Source: Panopea generosa
Taxonomy: Eukaryota > Mollusca > Bivalvia > Adapedonta > Hiatellidae
Assembly (NCBI GenBank): GCA_029582155.1
Contig: CM055900.1
Span: 77,730,731 to 77,794,730 of the forward strand
Direction of reading: 5' to 3'
DNA: 64,000 bases
This document shows, in pieces, positions 1-11,660 of this stretch. Every line of letters begins with the position of its first letter. Positions within the stretch are counted from its first letter, which is position 1. The translations under genes and the position numbers were made by a program. Under the pieces are notes generated by a model. That model was not told the origin of the DNA and made no database searches. It saw only the letters and a list, made by a program, of their open reading frames with translations.

Positions 1-633
1 AAGAAAAATGGACATAAATCATGAAAAGAATAACAAACACTTTGAAAGTAAATAAAAACGTATCTGCAATTTTGAGTGAGTAGGTAGGAGTACGGCAAAC
101 AATTTATTTTTTAAGGACGGTCTCGTGTCCATTTGATTGTCTGAATAGAGAAATATTAACCAGTCTACTTTCAAACTCATACTTAAATTATACAAAAACT
201 GTACTCACATTTTCCATCTTGACTGGATTATATATGATTATATATCATACTTGTACTGTTCTAACTGGACAACATTCCATAGATAAAGACTTCCAATGAC
301 TATTTATCAAAACAACAACAACCAAGGTCTGTAACCATGAGGAGGCTGGCAGATTATTAATTAAACAAATTGTAATTGCTGCACCAAAGTTATTCTATAG
401 ACTGTGATATAAAACCATAAACTGTTTTGTAAGCAGACAATAACTCAGTAATATTAGCAGACATGCATATTTCATTACAACGAGAGGAAACAAAGAAGAA
501 ACCTTCAACTAGCACAATGAAATTGTCTTGTCATTCATTTCGTACAACATTCAATTTCATATATTGAACGCATTTAATTGAAGCAACAAGTATAATGCAT
601 TTCAGTTATTGTAAAATTGAGCACATTCAATTG
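1..633. other. AT-rich downstream or 3' UTR sequence
   Basis: Lies beyond the stop of the small-exon gene. I see no second gene or repeat in it. Confidence 0.4.
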
Positions 634-639
634 TTTATT
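634..639 (-). promoter_or_regulatory. Candidate poly(A) signal of the small-exon gene
   Basis: AATAAA on the minus strand about 200 bases after the TAA at 837-839, which is the expected place for a 3' end. Another copy lies at 103-108. Confidence 0.4.
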
Positions 640-836
640 GTAACACCATGTGTGTACAAGTGAATACAGCTGGCATCTGTCAGGAGATAGTATGGGTGAA
701 TTTGGGAAATGGATTTGGTGCAAGTATTGTATGTACTTATAAAACTATAAATATGGACATTAGCAGGAGCTTATTAAGTAAAGGGAGACAACAAGTACAA
801 TGAATTATTGTAACACTAAATGCAGTTACCTCCAGT

Positions 837-1076
837 TTAATACTCGTTAATAATTGTGACTTTCAAAGTTTTACATGTTGGATCTCCTGTAAAGGGATCT
901 GCAAGTGTCCATCTTGTAAATGTCACCTTATTTGAAACTTTGCACAGCATTTCATTTTGTAACAGCTGGGCATAACTGGTTCTGTGAGCAACACATCTGA
1001 TTGCTTTTCTCATCCAGTGGTTGTTTGTTAGAATCCCTGCCCAGTCACAGTTTAATAATTTGTCATAAACTTTGTT
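837..1076 (-). CDS. Last coding exon of the small-exon gene (79 residues plus stop)
   Basis: After an acceptor GGTTGTAG the minus strand is open for 79 codons to a TAA at 837-839. It reads NKVYDKLLNCDWAGILTNNH, continues through WMRKAIRC and TFTRWTLADPFTGDP, and ends KVTIINEY. The composition (Trp, Cys, charged residues, few low-complexity runs) is protein-like, unlike the repeat-derived frames elsewhere in the window, and the exon starts in phase 0. With the other two exons it makes a protein of 138 residues, or longer if exons were missed. I do not recognise the family. An AATAAA lies about 200 bases downstream at 634-639. Confidence 0.6.
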   Translation of the reverse strand, partial: NKVYDKLLNCDWAGILTNNHWMRKAIRCVAHRTSYAQLLQNEMLCKVSNKVTFTRWTLADPFTGDPTCKTLKVTIINEY

Positions 1077-1130
1077 CTACAACCATGAGTCTCCCATATT
1101 TTCATGAACATGTGGGAAGAAGTCAGTGAC

Positions 1131-1590
1131 TGCCAGAAATAAGGTGTATCAAGGACTTATATAGAAGGATAGGAGACTGCCAAAGATAAGGTGTATCAAG
1201 GAATTATATAGAAGGATAGGAGACTGCCAGAGATAAGGTGTATCAAGGACTTATATAGAAGGATAGGAAACTGCCAGAGACAAGGTGTATCAAGGACTTA
1301 TATAGAAGGATAGGAGACTGCCAGAGATAAGGTGTATCAGTGACTTATATAGAAGGATAGGAGACTGCCAGAGATAAGGTGTATCAAGGACTTATATAGG
1401 AGACTGCCAGAGATAAGGTGTATCAAGGACTTATATAGAAGGATAGGAGACTGCCAGATATAAGGTGTATCAAGGACTTATATAGAAGGAAAGGAAACTG
1501 CCAGAGATCAGGTGTATCAAGGACTTATATAGAAGGATAGGAGACTGCCAGAGATAAGGTGTATCAAGGACTTATAAAGAAGGATAGAAA
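1131..1590. repeat. 47-bp minisatellite, about 10 copies
   Basis: Units contain ATAAGGTGTATCAAGGACTT and TATAGAAGGATAGGAGACTG. One copy near 1390 lacks about 14 bases. It lies in the last intron of the small-exon gene. Confidence 0.95.
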
Positions 1591-2189
1591 AACCAAATGT
1601 TGATAAACAAGGATATTTAAATTATTTAGCAAATAAATCATTCAGAAGATTTCACAGGCAATGGCTTTTTTGTACATACTAGTAAGTTGTATGTAATCTA
1701 AGATGTTTTAAAATGTTTCGCTCACGCAAAATGACCCTGAATTAAAGATACTGAAGTGAAATTTCTTGTATTTTTTTGTTATTTTAGCTGCATTATACAC
1801 ATTTTGTAATCAAAAGTACTTAAACACAAATGGTATTGTTTTGATGAGAATTTCATTCTGCAATGTAAGAATTTAAACTTGTGTTCCTGAGATGAATGGA
1901 AGTTAAGATAATTGAAAACGAGATATTGCAAGAATTTGCGTGAATATGCAAGAGTTCCCAAAATCTCAATTAATTGAGTTTGCTTCTCTATATAATTCCT
2001 TGGTTGTATGTATCTAGAACTGAATAAATACCTAGCAGATCTCAAGAAGGATGCAGACTAAGGTTGCCACTGATTGTTATTTAATAACTGAAGTACTGCT
2101 GAAAATAAGGTGCAAAACACAATACAAATAAACAGTTTGTATCAGAGCTGACTAACTTGATCTGGAAAAGTACTGATAAGAATTTACTT
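1591..2189. other. AT-rich intron sequence, nothing recognised
   Basis: The open stretch on the minus strand (1779-2045) lacks codon structure or splice support. Confidence 0.4.
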
Positions 2190-2480
2190 TAAAGGGATTA
2201 TATCAGGAAAAAGAGTGCTATAAAAGTCTTAAAAAATAAAATAATTATTAAAACAGATAAAAAGCATCACATTTTCATTAATAAATAAAATCCAAATGGC
2301 AATGGTATGTCAAATCCACCAAAACGTGACAAAATTCATATTTAAATTGGAGGGGTAAACTTGAAATGAAATTCCCAATCTAAAAATAGACAACACTTAA
2401 AATTGCTTGACTAACTTTGCATCGTCATTCAGACTCTTTCTAAGATGAAACAATTTTTACTATGTGTAAATCTGTAGAAC
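2190..2480 (+). repeat. Interspersed repeat family R1, copy 1
   Basis: Shares several short blocks in the same order with 11955-12415 and 26085-26365, including AAAAAATAAAATAATTATT, GTATGTCAAATCCA, ACGTGACAAAAT and GAAATGAAATYCC. All three copies have the same orientation. No coding capacity is seen; it is probably a short non-autonomous element. Confidence 0.75.
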
Positions 2481-2812
2481 AAATCAAACTGAAATCAAAA
2501 TGAAATCACATTCATGACTCATATACGATATCACAAAATATGTTAAGCGGGAAATCTATTTTAGTCTAACCTAGATGTATAACAACAAGTCCAAGGTAGA
2601 AAATCCCTTTTCAATACATTATTCTGGCATGTTTAAAAAGATATCCTTTTGACAATATGGGGCCAGTGAGTATATAAAATTATCATAGGCATGATATTGG
2701 AAAAAAATGTTTTAGCCAATTTCATAAAAGTTTGAAAAATTCTGATAAATTCCCTAACACTGCACATATCCTGCCTTTATTTTGTATGCAAATGACATTT
2801 TTATTGTAAATA
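2481..2812. other. AT-rich intron sequence, nothing recognised
   Basis: Short unique stretch between R1 and the hAT-like element. It ends in the candidate target-site copy TAAATA (2807-2812). Confidence 0.4.
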
Positions 2813-4058
2813 CAGTGTTTTCTCGAGAGCGCGTTACTTGCGTTTTTTACTCAATTAAATCTCATTTGACGCAATCAAGTTTGTTCAGTGTGTCCATTAT
2901 GACGCAACCTTAAAAATACAGAAATTACACGCGTGTGTTTATTTACAATTGGCAAGTTGCTTTCAGAGTTAATTTTACAATGCTGGCTGGTTTGACAGAT
3001 CACGTGGTATGATTCAGGGAAATCCCAGTCACACGGTTCTATTAAGTTATGTAAACGTTTTATTTGTTATTTCCGCTATATTAATGCAATCCCATAGACG
3101 ATTATGAACACATACATAATTTTCCGCAAAGCCATAACAAATGATTGCTGCAACTCTTCCACTGATATAGGTTGTTTGTATAATAAAGATGAAATGTGGA
3201 AATTATGAATATTAAAAAAAAGTCATATTATTTGTTCAGATGATACTCTATCTGAAAATCTTTTTATTTTGTTTTTAATAAGGTATCGAGACACGCATGC
3301 GCGACATTTTCTTACCATTGTAAACATCCGCAGGTCAATATTTTACGACGACATTCCCTGTGCAGTTTATATTTCTTCAGCAGACGTTTAAGAGGTTATG
3401 GAAAAAAGAAATTAATAAAATGATTACATAATTTGTGAAATTTTATTATTTTTTAAGTTACCATTAAAATATCATATATAAGTTTTTATTTTAAGGTAAC
3501 ATTACTCTAAAATGAGTCTAGCTATGAGCCAGAAAAGAAATGCTTTTTGGAAAATGAACACAACAAAGTTTTGTTTACAAAGAGTATAAACCTTAGTAAC
3601 GCTAAAGATGTAGCTCAGCTGAAATATAAAAATATTGAAATTAATAATTTTAGTGTTTTTCATTAAAAATAGTAAGGGCCATGATGATTGAGCTTGGGCC
3701 ATGACATTTGAAAAGTTCATGACCCTGTGGCCATAATCATAACAAAGTTATGTTGCACTGTGCCATAAGGAAGGAAAAGACAAATAGTTTGTAGTTGTTG
3801 TAACTTGTTGCCAGGAGTGAAACATTCGTTAGAAGTTAAATAGTTTTGAAGCTGTTAACTCTAGTTTTGATTTTGAACTTTGTGTGAAACAGGAAGTAAA
3901 ACTGTTTAAGTAAAATGTCTTTTTTACCTCTATTTATTAAAATTGATTAAGTTTAAAACTAGTCAATTGATGACCCCAAGATTTTCAAAATGACCCCCAA
4001 ATTTTTAGTCAGTGGGTCGTCAATGACTCCAAAAAATTTGGAGCTGGAGAAAACACTG
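2813..4058. mobile_element. hAT-like non-autonomous DNA transposon (1246 bp)
   Basis: Terminal inverted repeats start CAGTGTTTTCTC at 2813 and end in its exact complement at 4058 (12 of 12, 14 of 15 when extended). Both sides are flanked by TAAATA (2807-2812 and 4059-4064), a candidate target-site duplication. The CAGTG ends suggest the hAT superfamily, although 6 bases is short for hAT (usually 8). No transposase frame is seen. It contains an NRF1-like GCATGCGC near 3297. Confidence 0.7.
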
Positions 4059-4074
4059 TAAATAAAATTCTTAC

Positions 4075-4125
4075 TTCAAAATTCATAGCATTAACCAATT
4101 TGTTTTGTTTCCCAAATACCGGTAG
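4075..4125 (-). CDS. Candidate internal exon of the small-exon gene (17 codons)
   Basis: A 51-base exon between an acceptor (GCATTTAG) and a donor (GAA|GTAAGA), phase 0 at both ends. It reads LPVFGKQNKLVNAMNFE. It would link KEKQ of the first exon to NKVYD of the last without breaking the frame. The polypyrimidine tract is weak. A hAT-like element begins only 16 bases inside the following intron. Shortness is the main reason for caution. Confidence 0.4.
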
Positions 4126-5531
4126 CTAAATGCTTACACTGACAGATCAAAGTTAGATTAAGCTTTGATAAAATCATTCTACATAACAAGAGAACTAGCT
4201 AAATCAGTCAATGTCATTCATTATGTACTCTCAAATGGATTGGAAACAACAGCAAAACATATAAGTCCTATCTCATATTTTTCCTATTTTTACCAAGTCC
4301 AGTGATTCAAATCGCTGACCTTGAACAGTGTGCATTATTACACCTTTGTCATGATTATTTTATTCTTCTTCAGTTTCAAGTGTCACTCTTCTTTTGTTTT
4401 ATTTTCAATTAGTGCACAATAGGCCATATAGGTAGTGTTGTTGTGCTATTTGTGTCTTTAAAGTAACTTTCTATTGTCTACAGTAATCATTGCAGATCTG
4501 ACACACAATAACTAGACAGATTCTTCACTTTTTGGAACAGTGCAAAGTTATTTTTTAAGACACCAAAAAAAAAATTATCTTTTCACTTTCGAAATGAAAT
4601 CATGAATATGGTGGACATAACTACATATGACTAGTTCACCAAAATGAAATGGACAATATTAATATTGATATTGCATACAAACCATTTCTAAGGAACATTT
4701 TTTTAAAGAATTTCTGCATGTTTAAAATTTGGGAGTGTGAATGTTCTAGATTTGCTTTTTTTGCAATATACTAATTTTGGAACGGAATTTCTCTGTATCA
4801 TTGTAATGAGGTTTGTTTATGGAACACAAATTACCCAACTACTACGGACAGATCAGGAGAATTGTAAATTTTTATGAACTATTCCAACACAAACAATATA
4901 AATCACAATAATAACACTCTATTTTTATTTGCACTTTTTGATCTGCATTTTCATGTAAAATTTCTCTCTCAGAAATCATTACTTCGAATTTGAAACATGT
5001 CAAAGATATCTGCAGCGCAATTGATTTTAATACAGCTGCCTTCTTTGAAGTAGTCAATACTAGGAGCACTTGTCACTATAACAAGATGAAATGTCACAAG
5101 TGACACCGCTCAATCTATACCACCATGGCAGGTAATCTATACCACCACGACAGGTAATCTATAGATCCATGAATGTTAACTATATGGTGATAATTAAACT
5201 TGCTGGAAGCATTAAAAATGATTGAAGCAGTTTATGTCACTACAAGGTCAGCTATAAATTAGAATCTTTTGTTATTGAAAATTGCCAAGGTTTTCTTAAC
5301 AATTAAAATTTCGACTTTTCAAGTTCTTTTTCTTTCACATCGACATAATTTCAACCAACTTTCATTTCTACATATGATATCATGTATAAAAAGTCTGCAA
5401 GTGTTATACTAAAGTATTATAATTATTTGAGATTAATGAAATACAAACATCTTATCCATTTTTTGCCACCTCCGGCACCCTGAAGTCCAATAAAGCTATA
5501 GTTAATCAACATTTCCCTCAAGAATATTTAT
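4126..5531. other. Intron, mostly nothing recognised
   Basis: AT-rich. It holds a short 22-bp tandem near 5110-5165 (CAATCTATACCACCA) and a minus-strand acceptor near 5482 followed by 18 open codons (GAGGGKKWIRCLYFINLK), too weak to call an exon. Confidence 0.4.
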
Positions 5532-6655
5532 TGTGACTTACTCGTATCTATGGTGGGACTTAAATCTATGGCGGGACTTAATCGTATATTTGTTGGTACT
5601 TACTGAATATATTAATTGGGACTTGCTCATATCTATGATGTGACTTACTCATATCTATGGTGATACTTACTCATATATATGGTGGGACTTACTCATATCT
5701 ATGGTGGGACTTACTCATATATATATGGTGATACTTACTCATTTCTAGGGCGGTACTTACTCATATCTATGTAGGGACTTACTCATATCTATGGTGGGAC
5801 TTGCTCATATCTATGGTGATACTTACTCATATCTATGGCGGGACTTACTCATATCTATGATGGGACTTAATTGTATCTTATGATGGGACTTTACCATATC
5901 TATGGCGGGACTTAATCGTATAATTGTTGGGACTTACTGAATATCTTTGTTGGGACTTGCTTGTATCTATGATGAGACTTAATCATATCTATGGTGAGAC
6001 TTAATTGTATCTATGGCAGGACTTACTCATATCTATAATGGGACTTACTCATATCTCTGGTGATACTTACTCATATCTATGGAGGGACTTACTCATATCT
6101 ATGGTGATACTTACTCATATCTATGATGGGACTTACTCATATCTATAATGGGACTTACTCATATCTATGATGGGACTTACTCATATCTATAATGGGACTT
6201 ACTCATATCTATGATGGGACTTACTCATATCTATGGTGGGACTTACTCATATCTATGATGGGACTTACTCGTATCTATGATGGGACTTACTCATATCTAT
6301 GGTGGGACTTACTCATATCTATGCCGGGACTAACTCATATCTATGGTGATACTTACTCATATCAATGGTGGGACTTACTCATTTCTATGATGGGACTTAC
6401 TCATATCTATGATGATAGATACCCTTATCTATGATGATAGATACTCTTATCTATGGTGATACTTACTCATATCTATGTTGGGACTTACTCATATCTATGA
6501 TGGGACTTACTCAAATCTATGGTGGGACTTACTCATATCTAGGGGGGGGACTTACTCATATCTATGGTGGGACTTACTCATATCTATGGTGATGCTGACT
6601 CATATCTATGGTGGGACTTACTCATATCTATGATGGGACTTACTCATATCTATGG
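5532..6655. repeat. 22-bp minisatellite, about 51 copies
   Basis: Units read GGGACTTACTCATATCTATG and close variants, with GTGATACTTAC and loss-of-base variants scattered through. The period is not a multiple of three but three units are, so a stop-free stretch (6192-6434) appears by chance. Confidence 0.95.
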
Positions 6656-6968
6656 TGTGCACATTCACTAGAATTCACTTACATATGTGTAAGTAACAAC
6701 GCCACACTAGTATAATGCACCCATTAATTGTAACCCGTCCTCGCTAGACCGGGACATAGGGGACACTTTGACTTATCTCTCTGCATAACCCTGAGGTAAA
6801 GGGACACTAAGCTAAAAGCTTTACCTCTCCTCCCCCAGGACAGCTGTTGTTATTATAACTACTGTGTTAAGTTTGGTGGTGATCCGGTGAGAGCTATTAC
6901 AAACACAAGATCAAATAAAGACAATTCAAAGGCAGACATTTTACCAGGTTTTTTCCCCTAGTCATTTT
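6656..6968. other. Intron, nothing firmly recognised
   Basis: Contains a higher-GC patch near 6735-6900 (CCGTCCTCGCTAGACCGGGA) that reads like part of an old element, but I find no second copy in this window. Confidence 0.35.
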
Positions 6969-7070
6969 TATAGCCGTCACCCAGGAAGACTTCGAGCTTG
7001 ATTTGTATAAGCTGTAATAACTTGTTTCACAATCAAAGTGAAATAAACAAGTTTATACTCTTGTTCAGCT
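6969..7070 (+). mobile_element. SINE-C tail fragment
   Basis: Matches the 3' part of the SINEs at 31775-31970 and 32030-32200: CACCCAGGAAGACTT, then AACTTGTTTCACAATCAAAG and an A-rich end. The tRNA-like head is missing (5' truncated). Confidence 0.6.
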
Positions 7071-7108
7071 CCAAGAAAGGTGGGTGACAAATGCTGATCA
7101 TACTCATA

Positions 7109-7410
7109 ACAAGAGTTGTAAGAAGACAACAAAGCTCGCCCCTGGGTGTCAAAGTCCAAAAAGGGCCATAACTGTGCCAAAATGCAATCCAAAGTTATGG
7201 TTCTTGTCTATGTGTGTTCCATTGATGATGGTGAACACACATGCAAAGTTCCATTCACATCCAATGAGTGGTTGCATAGATATCTTAAACTTAAATACAA
7301 AAAATTTTAACCTGGGTGTCTACAGACAATGATGATACTGATGCCGCCAATGCGTTGACGCTGGGGTCATGGCAATAGCTTTTCTTGGACTTTGTCCAGG
7401 TGAGCTAAAA
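7109..7410 (-). mobile_element. Pearl/Helitron-like short element, copy without tandem core
   Basis: On the minus strand it begins TTTTAGCTCACCTGG with a stem-loop (TTGGACTTTGTCCA on the plus strand) and ends ACAACTCTTGT. The body contains GTCTGTAGACACCCAGGTTA, also present at 34855-34880, and the end matches that of the 36.7-kb element (ACAGCTCTTGT). Non-coding. The family name is inferred from organisation. Confidence 0.5.
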
Positions 7411-7788
7411 ATGTCCATTCCTAAAACGTTTGAAATTGGTATTATCATTAAAAATAAATCAGTCAACTTCACAATTCACTCCAATTTTAATTGAAGTGGT
7501 TTCATTTTCACATGCAATAAAAAAACAACAAACAATGGGGAGTATATCTATCACCAGCAAGTTTTCATTTCCAAAAGGCAGATAAACATAAAAGAAAGAC
7601 AATTGTTGGCAAGTATGATATGCTAGGAGATTTCTTTACAAATCACATAATAAAGTTGATAGTGTAATAATACATTAATTGTGATCCATTTAAGTTCTGC
7701 GGCAGTAATCTTCAATAACTCTGTTTACATATAGAGGCGTCTTACAAACCTCAAACCAAGGCTAAACATAATGCACATGGCCACTAGG

Positions 7789-7821
<33 letters not shown>

Positions 7822-9022
7822 ACATAATTACAGAAAAAGCTTCTATTAATTCTAAATGTGTTAAGCAGTAAAACTAAATATTAACATTAATCTGAATTAG
7901 GATTAAGCAAATATTTGTGGGTTTAAATCATTCTACCTTTGTATTAAAATAAACAGAATAAAATACGTGAGAAGGCTTGCAGATTAGTAATGTAATTCTC
8001 TCTATATATAAATATTTGCTGTTTTATTTATACTTTGATTTTGTCCTTATTGACAGACAAGCATTTCTAAAATCTGCTTGTCCTGGCCTTACTTTAATCT
8101 AGAATGATGGTACTAGTACTATGGATATAAGATTAAGACCAACTGAATAAACTGTTTTATTCAATTTAACTTTAGAGATAATAACAGAATTAGATAATGT
8201 AGTTTATGTACAAAACTTCATGGAGTCTCCGAGTTTTAATAACACACAAATGTGAGACGAGGGATTTGCAAAAGTGATCCATGTTTAATTTCTGAATTTT
8301 CACTTGTCCAGTTGCGCTAGCAGCTTTATATTTTACTTGTCCGTACTCACGACTCAGTTGTCCCGGACTGTCGGGTGAGTGTTATTTAAAGCCCTGACAA
8401 CTGTTGAAAATTTATCAAAAGGATGTGTTAAACTCACACATTTTGTACAGTAACCTTCAGCAGAAAAATGATCAAAATAAAATGGTCTATAGAGAAATGG
8501 TCAATAGAGAAATGGTCAAGAGAGAAATGGTCAAGAATCAAAATTGCATGTTGTAGTAGGTTTATAAAGTGTGTCAATTACAATAAATAAATTGGTTTAT
8601 ATGTGCATTACTGCTGTCTTGCCACAAACTTTGCTGTTGTGGCAACAACTGAAGAGTATTTTAGAGTTGTGAGTTTGAAACCCTCTAAAATAAATGTTGT
8701 TTTTTTTTCAGTTGTATTTTTTCTGATACTTTTACACAAATAATTGAAAGTAAACTGATTTCAATTTGGAAAATTAGTTTTAGCACTTATTTATTTACAG
8801 GTTACTGGTAGCAAGTCCTGGTAAAGATGAAGATATAGAATAAATGAAAATCTGGGTCCCTAATTTGAATATTTGTAAGTGCTTCATCTTTATAATATAT
8901 AATCTAATGGCTGGGCACGATAGTCAGTAAGTTATTAAAGAAAGTTAAGTAATGCATTGCGTTTAACACAATTGCAACACATAAATGGTGATATATGGCA
9001 TATAGACAACTTGCTTTAATAT
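7411..9022. other. Intron with minor repeats
   Basis: Contains a (TA)n run at about 7794-7821, preceded on its low side by a tRNA-like patch on the minus strand (GGTTTGAGGTTTG near 7760), and three 18-bp repeats of AGAGAAATGGTCA near 8486-8530. The rest is unremarkable. Confidence 0.45.
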
Positions 9023-9290
9023 TAAGCATCATTTTTGTGCCATCGAGGATTAATCAGTGAACCTAACCATTTAATCCTGGGATCCGGGAAGGTTAATAAG
9101 TAATCGAGCACACTCATCTCCACAAGTAAATAATAACTTTTCCACAGGAATCAGTTGTGAGCGACAAATGAAAATGAGACAATGTTGTATATCAATCAAT
9201 ACAGAGACTGTGACCCGGCAGGGATTCAAACTCACAACCTCAAGATTGATAGTCAGCATGGTATAGATTGAGCCAACTGGGCAGGTTCTT
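9023..9290 (-). mobile_element. SINE-A, near full length, tRNA-derived
   Basis: Read on the minus strand from 9290, a tRNA-like head has an A-box-like TTGGCTCAATC and a B-box-like GAGTTTGAATCC. The body shared with 27262-27530 and 42960-43165 includes GGAGATGAGTGTGCTCGA, TTAACCTTCC and CTCGATGGCA. Confidence 0.75.
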
Positions 9291-9294
9291 GGTA

Positions 9295-9470
9295 GACAAA
9301 TATTTCAAATAAATCTAAGTAGAATTGTGCAGTGAGCGTCCTTCCTTAAGTAACTGAACAAACTTTCTCATATAAAGTTTTTGAAGATGACTAATCCCGA
9401 ATGCACAACTTAGTGCAGTAAATGAGCTTTAGACAGAGTTTAAGATCTCTCGGCCATGGAAGAATTTCAC
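9295..9470 (-). mobile_element. SINE-B, Leu/Ser-tRNA-like head
   Basis: On the minus strand, CATGGCCGAGAGATCTTAA resembles the A-box region of a class II tRNA. Downstream blocks (AACTTTATATGA, GGAAGGACGCTCA) match the copy at 42205-42345. Inserted next to SINE-A. Confidence 0.6.
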
Positions 9471-10079
9471 TATAAAGTAAAGCAAGCCAGGAAAAAAAAA
9501 TAAAACTTAATAAAATATTAATATTGACTGATCCTCTGTGAATGGAGGAATAATGACCTCTTTATCTAAATCTCCCATAAAAATGGCCGCTGCTGTTTGA
9601 TATTTAACATCTCCTAATTGTTGTCAGTAAATATTTAATAAGATCCATTCTTCTATCTGTTTTTATTACTACAGGTCACGTGATCCAGTTGGTTTGGAAG
9701 CAGAATACCACATATAAAACACTACATAGACGTGTCTTTTATTGTACTCATTCTGGTACCTGGCTATGGGTATAAGGGTCAAGGTTGGAATAAAAAAACA
9801 TAACAACAGAATACCAGTACATACGTTTGATTCAGGTTAACTTATAACGGATGGAACATAACTTTTTGTGAGTACATTTGGACCCCCCTGCTAAAGACTC
9901 CCGGGACCAAACATATCATAATTACAATGTTTAAATATCAGCATGATTTAAGAAATGAAGAGTTCTGAGTTAGATCCCTAATCTTGTTGTTTTGTGGCTT
10001 GAGTGACTGGTTATCTATCATTACAGTTGTCATAAAATAAAAGCATTTATCATAAAATCTTATTTCATTCTATTTCAGG
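9471..10079. other. Intron, nothing recognised
   Basis: AT-rich, with no repeat or coding signal supported. Confidence 0.35.
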
Positions 10080-10258
10080 ATGGCCACAGAACAGGAGTTC
10101 TAGGGAAGAAGGGACCCGGCATCATGAAGTATAGCAGTTCTAGGGAAGAACATACCAGGCACAGCCACAATATAGCAGTTCTAGGGGAGAAGGTACTCGG
10201 CATGGTGACAGTATAGTAGTCCTAGGAGAAAAGGTACCCAGGCATGGTGACAGTAGTT
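10080..10258 (+). repeat. Degenerate ~50-bp tandem repeat, 4 copies
   Basis: Copies contain TAGCAGTTCTAGGGAAGAA and ACCCGGCAT or GGCATGGTGACAGTA. The array follows a strong plus-strand acceptor-like TTCATTCTATTTCAG and is open for about 50 codons (DGHRTGVLGKKGPG...), so a plus-strand terminal exon is possible. The repeat origin makes that doubtful. Confidence 0.6.
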
Positions 10259-11149
10259 AAGATGAAATGTCTGAAAATCTGGCATCAGAACCAGTGTATT
10301 TCATAACAGATTTATACTAGTGTGGACTGATGATGATGATGATGCTGCTGCTGACTGTTGGTAGACTCTTTCTAAGTTATTCAGTATATATATTATAAGC
10401 TCACTAAATACTTTTTGCAAACATGGTAAAGTAGGCGTACGTCCCCTAACTGGTCTTGTAAAGCTTTTGTTTGTGCAAACCAATACATATTATATTCATA
10501 TTTTAACACAGTATCTCAAGATTTTATTTCAAAGTATTTTCCATAATTTCAAAACATATTATAATTTTCCAGTTTTGATTTTTTGCAACAATATACTCCT
10601 TATGATGCATCTGTGTATTTTACATACAGGTAGCTAGGCACCTTTACTTAACTTGGCTTGCATGATTAACACAGTGATATTCCATTCTGTTAGATAGCCA
10701 GGATAATTGGCTACCCAATATTATATTTGACAACATGCTAACTATTCAACAATGGGAACCAGTACTGATGTTATATGACTATCGCGTCCAAGTAATGTCA
10801 CATACAGTTTGTTTCTGTTAAGATGCTGTCGGGTGTATCTGAACAGATATCAATAAATGACAACAGGATCAACAGTTAAAACAATATTGCATTTAAATTG
10901 ATCGTGGACGAGTAAAACATAAAGGAAATAAAAAAAAATAGACCTGTGTAAGCTATGTAAAATTTAGTGAAAAAGTTGGTTTTGGGGGCAAAAGTCCTCA
11001 ATTTTCCTTTTCAAAATAGATATACGTTTCTACTCTAATCTATGAAAAATTTCCAGTAATTTTTAATTCTTTTTGTTTTTTTAATGGGTTTTAATGCAAG
11101 TTTAACAGTTTAAAACAATGAAGAACAAGGATGTTAGCTACAAATCAAT
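10259..11149. other. Intron, nothing recognised
   Basis: AT-rich, with a short run of GAT/GCT trinucleotides near 10330. No gene supported. Confidence 0.35.
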
Positions 11150-11265
11150 GTGTATACGCCTTGTAAACCAATCAGCCAATAGTCCAGCAAGAGCTCGAAC
11201 CCTGGACATTTTAATTACTTACATATTCAATGTGGAGACTATACAGACTCAGCCTATTGAATGTT
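11150..11265 (-). mobile_element. Possible tRNA-derived SINE fragment
   Basis: On the minus strand a TAGGCTGAGT A-box-like motif is followed by a B-box-like GGGTTCGAGCTC. No long body is shared with other copies here. Confidence 0.35.
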
Positions 11266-11350
11266 GACATGTGTTTGTTTCTTAATTACATTGTTTTTAT
11301 GTCTCTGAGCAGACTACACTATGTGAACCCGGTAACACACCGCCACTTAC

Positions 11351-11476
11351 CTGTTTCTCTTTGATGTTCTCCCCAAGTGTTAGACCTGCTAACCTCCCTT
11401 TTTTGGACTGAGTGGCCTGCGCCGCAAATCCATGTCCCGGGCCTAAATTAGGCTCCATTTTCGGGTTTTCTGACAT
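11351..11476 (-). CDS. First coding exon of an unrecognised small-exon gene
   Basis: Minus-strand ATG at 11476, with an in-frame TGA upstream in the leader (TGA then nine codons). It is followed by 42 open codons (MSENPKMEPN ... GENIKEKQ) and a perfect donor CAG|GTAAGT at 11351/11350, ending in phase 0. A second Met at residue 7 has a better Kozak context (AAAATGG). GC content and CpG frequency are clearly above the surroundings, as expected for a promoter-proximal exon. The peptide is Gly/Lys-rich with no domain that I recognise. The gene runs towards lower coordinates; the phase-0 exons at 4075-4125 and 837-1076 fit it. That the three belong to one gene is inference. Confidence 0.65.
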
Positions 11477-11499
11477 ATATATCCTTTTATTTCTCCTAT

Positions 11500-11660
11500 C
11501 ACCTCAAATTGTGTATTGATCACTAAATAAAGTTGAACAAATCGATATAAACAATCAAAAGATAAAAGGTAAACCTCAATTAGTTACACACACGCGCTGG
11601 ATGCCGCCATGTTGTTTACAAGTTACCATGTGAACACGCGAGATTTCGCGCAATAGTGTC
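11500..11660 (-). promoter_or_regulatory. Probable promoter of the small-exon gene
   Basis: A CpG-containing island in AT-rich surroundings, 25-180 bases upstream of the ATG at 11476. It holds CAACATGGCGGC on the minus strand (11603-11614), the YY1 consensus usually found at the start site of housekeeping genes, and TTTCGCGC on the plus strand (11644-11651), an E2F-type site. No clear TATA box is placed before it. Function is inferred from motifs and position. Confidence 0.5.

Noticed and set aside
6192..6434. 80-codon plus-strand frame
   Set aside because: Made of the 22-bp minisatellite; shifts of unit length close it on both sides.
10080..10245. Plus-strand terminal exon after a strong acceptor
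   Set aside because: The frame is composed of a decayed 50-bp tandem repeat and has no upstream partner; kept as a repeat.
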